Positions 63,860-64,000 of a stretch of DNA of 64,000 nucleotides are shown one piece after another; the stretch's first letter is position 1, and every line of letters starts with the position of its first letter. Source of the DNA: DATAPD01 sp036265385. Lineage in GTDB: Bacteria > Acidobacteriota > Terriglobia > Terriglobales > Acidobacteriaceae. The notes beneath the pieces are model-generated. The model did no database searches. It saw only the letters and a list, made by a program, of their open reading frames with translations, and had not been told where the DNA came from. The translations under genes were made by a program, and so were the position numbers. The DNA lies in NCBI GenBank assembly GCA_036265385.1, contig DATAPD010000001.1:20191-84190 (forward strand). The letters run 5' to 3'.

Positions 63860-64000
63860 AAAAATAGAGAGTCCCGAGGTGGTGTTGGTCTCATTCGTCT
63901 CGGCCAGTAGCTCGCTTTAGACCCTTGTTTGACCTGCCTTCGCAGCTTCCTTGCGGGTCGCTACGCGCGATCGTCACTCGGGCTCCGGGCTTACCGCCAA

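Larger units (their letters stand above)
63634..64000. other. Intergenic region at the right end of the window
   Basis: The left part holds the TetR operon promoter and operator (63635-63695). The rest (63700-64000) shows no convincing gene on either strand. It has a direct repeat, AGCTCGTAGCTA, at 63827-63838 and 63848-63859, and further short GC-rich repeats after 63920 that I cannot classify. Confidence 0.5.

Noticed and set aside
63700..64000. tRNA or other RNA gene at the right edge
   Set aside because: GC-rich repeated bases are present but no cloverleaf or anticodon arm can be drawn.
1..64000. CRISPR array or insertion sequence
   Set aside because: No regularly spaced repeat of 25-40 bases, no transposase and no integrase frame were found.

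Overview
The window looks like chromosomal DNA from an acidobacterium, probably Terriglobia or a relative. This is an inference from gene content (a large Tad pilus locus with TonB-like and GT-C membrane proteins, a ToxR-type winged-helix/TPR regulator, Ig-like and repeat-rich secreted proteins), moderate GC and mostly AUG starts with GGAGG-like ribosome binding sites; no rRNA or tRNA gene is present to confirm it. I saw no insertion sequence, integrase, CRISPR array or tRNA.

Layout. 1-3.5 kb: 3' end of ilvD, a small membrane protein, a DinB-like protein and a MATE exporter. 3.7-12 kb: a minus-strand Tad/Flp pilus operon (flp, cpaA, cpaB, cpaC, cpaE, cpaF, tadB, tadC) ending in a 32-residue membrane microprotein and a DUF192 protein. 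12.3-20.1 kb: a block of polytopic GT-C/GT87-type glycosyltransferase-like membrane proteins lying between the two halves of the Tad locus. 20.7-26.9 kb: the plus-strand second half, with a sigma-54 activator whose receiver domain is degenerate, two TadE-like pseudopilins, a TadG-like protein and a TonB-like protein. 26.9-42.8 kb: a DUF5658-like protein, an Amt transporter fused to CBS domains, a winged-helix/TPR regulator, a repeat-rich secreted protein, OsmC, PilZ, a hybrid histidine kinase, msrPQ, a DeoR-SIS-PfkB sugar module and a repeat lipoprotein.

42.9-54.7 kb: a co-directional minus-strand run headed by an HD-type protein, a PrpD-family dehydratase, a fungal Lys4-like homoaconitase, a beta-decarboxylating dehydrogenase, a CitD-CitE fusion and CitF, followed by an amidohydrolase and an alpha-galactosidase-like lipoprotein. 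The first six can be read as a dehydratase, hydratase, oxidative decarboxylase and lyase acting on one tricarboxylate. The homoaconitase-like and homoisocitrate-dehydrogenase-like features suggest that this could be homocitrate or a related acid instead of citrate. This is the best candidate in the window for an undescribed pathway.

54.9-63.6 kb: a beta-barrel protein, an Ig-like protein and a complete TetR-controlled tripartite ABC-2 exporter operon (TetR, TolC, HlyD, two ATPases, two permeases) with a clear sigma-70 promoter and an overlapping operator. The last 360 bases hold a short direct repeat and no recognised gene.
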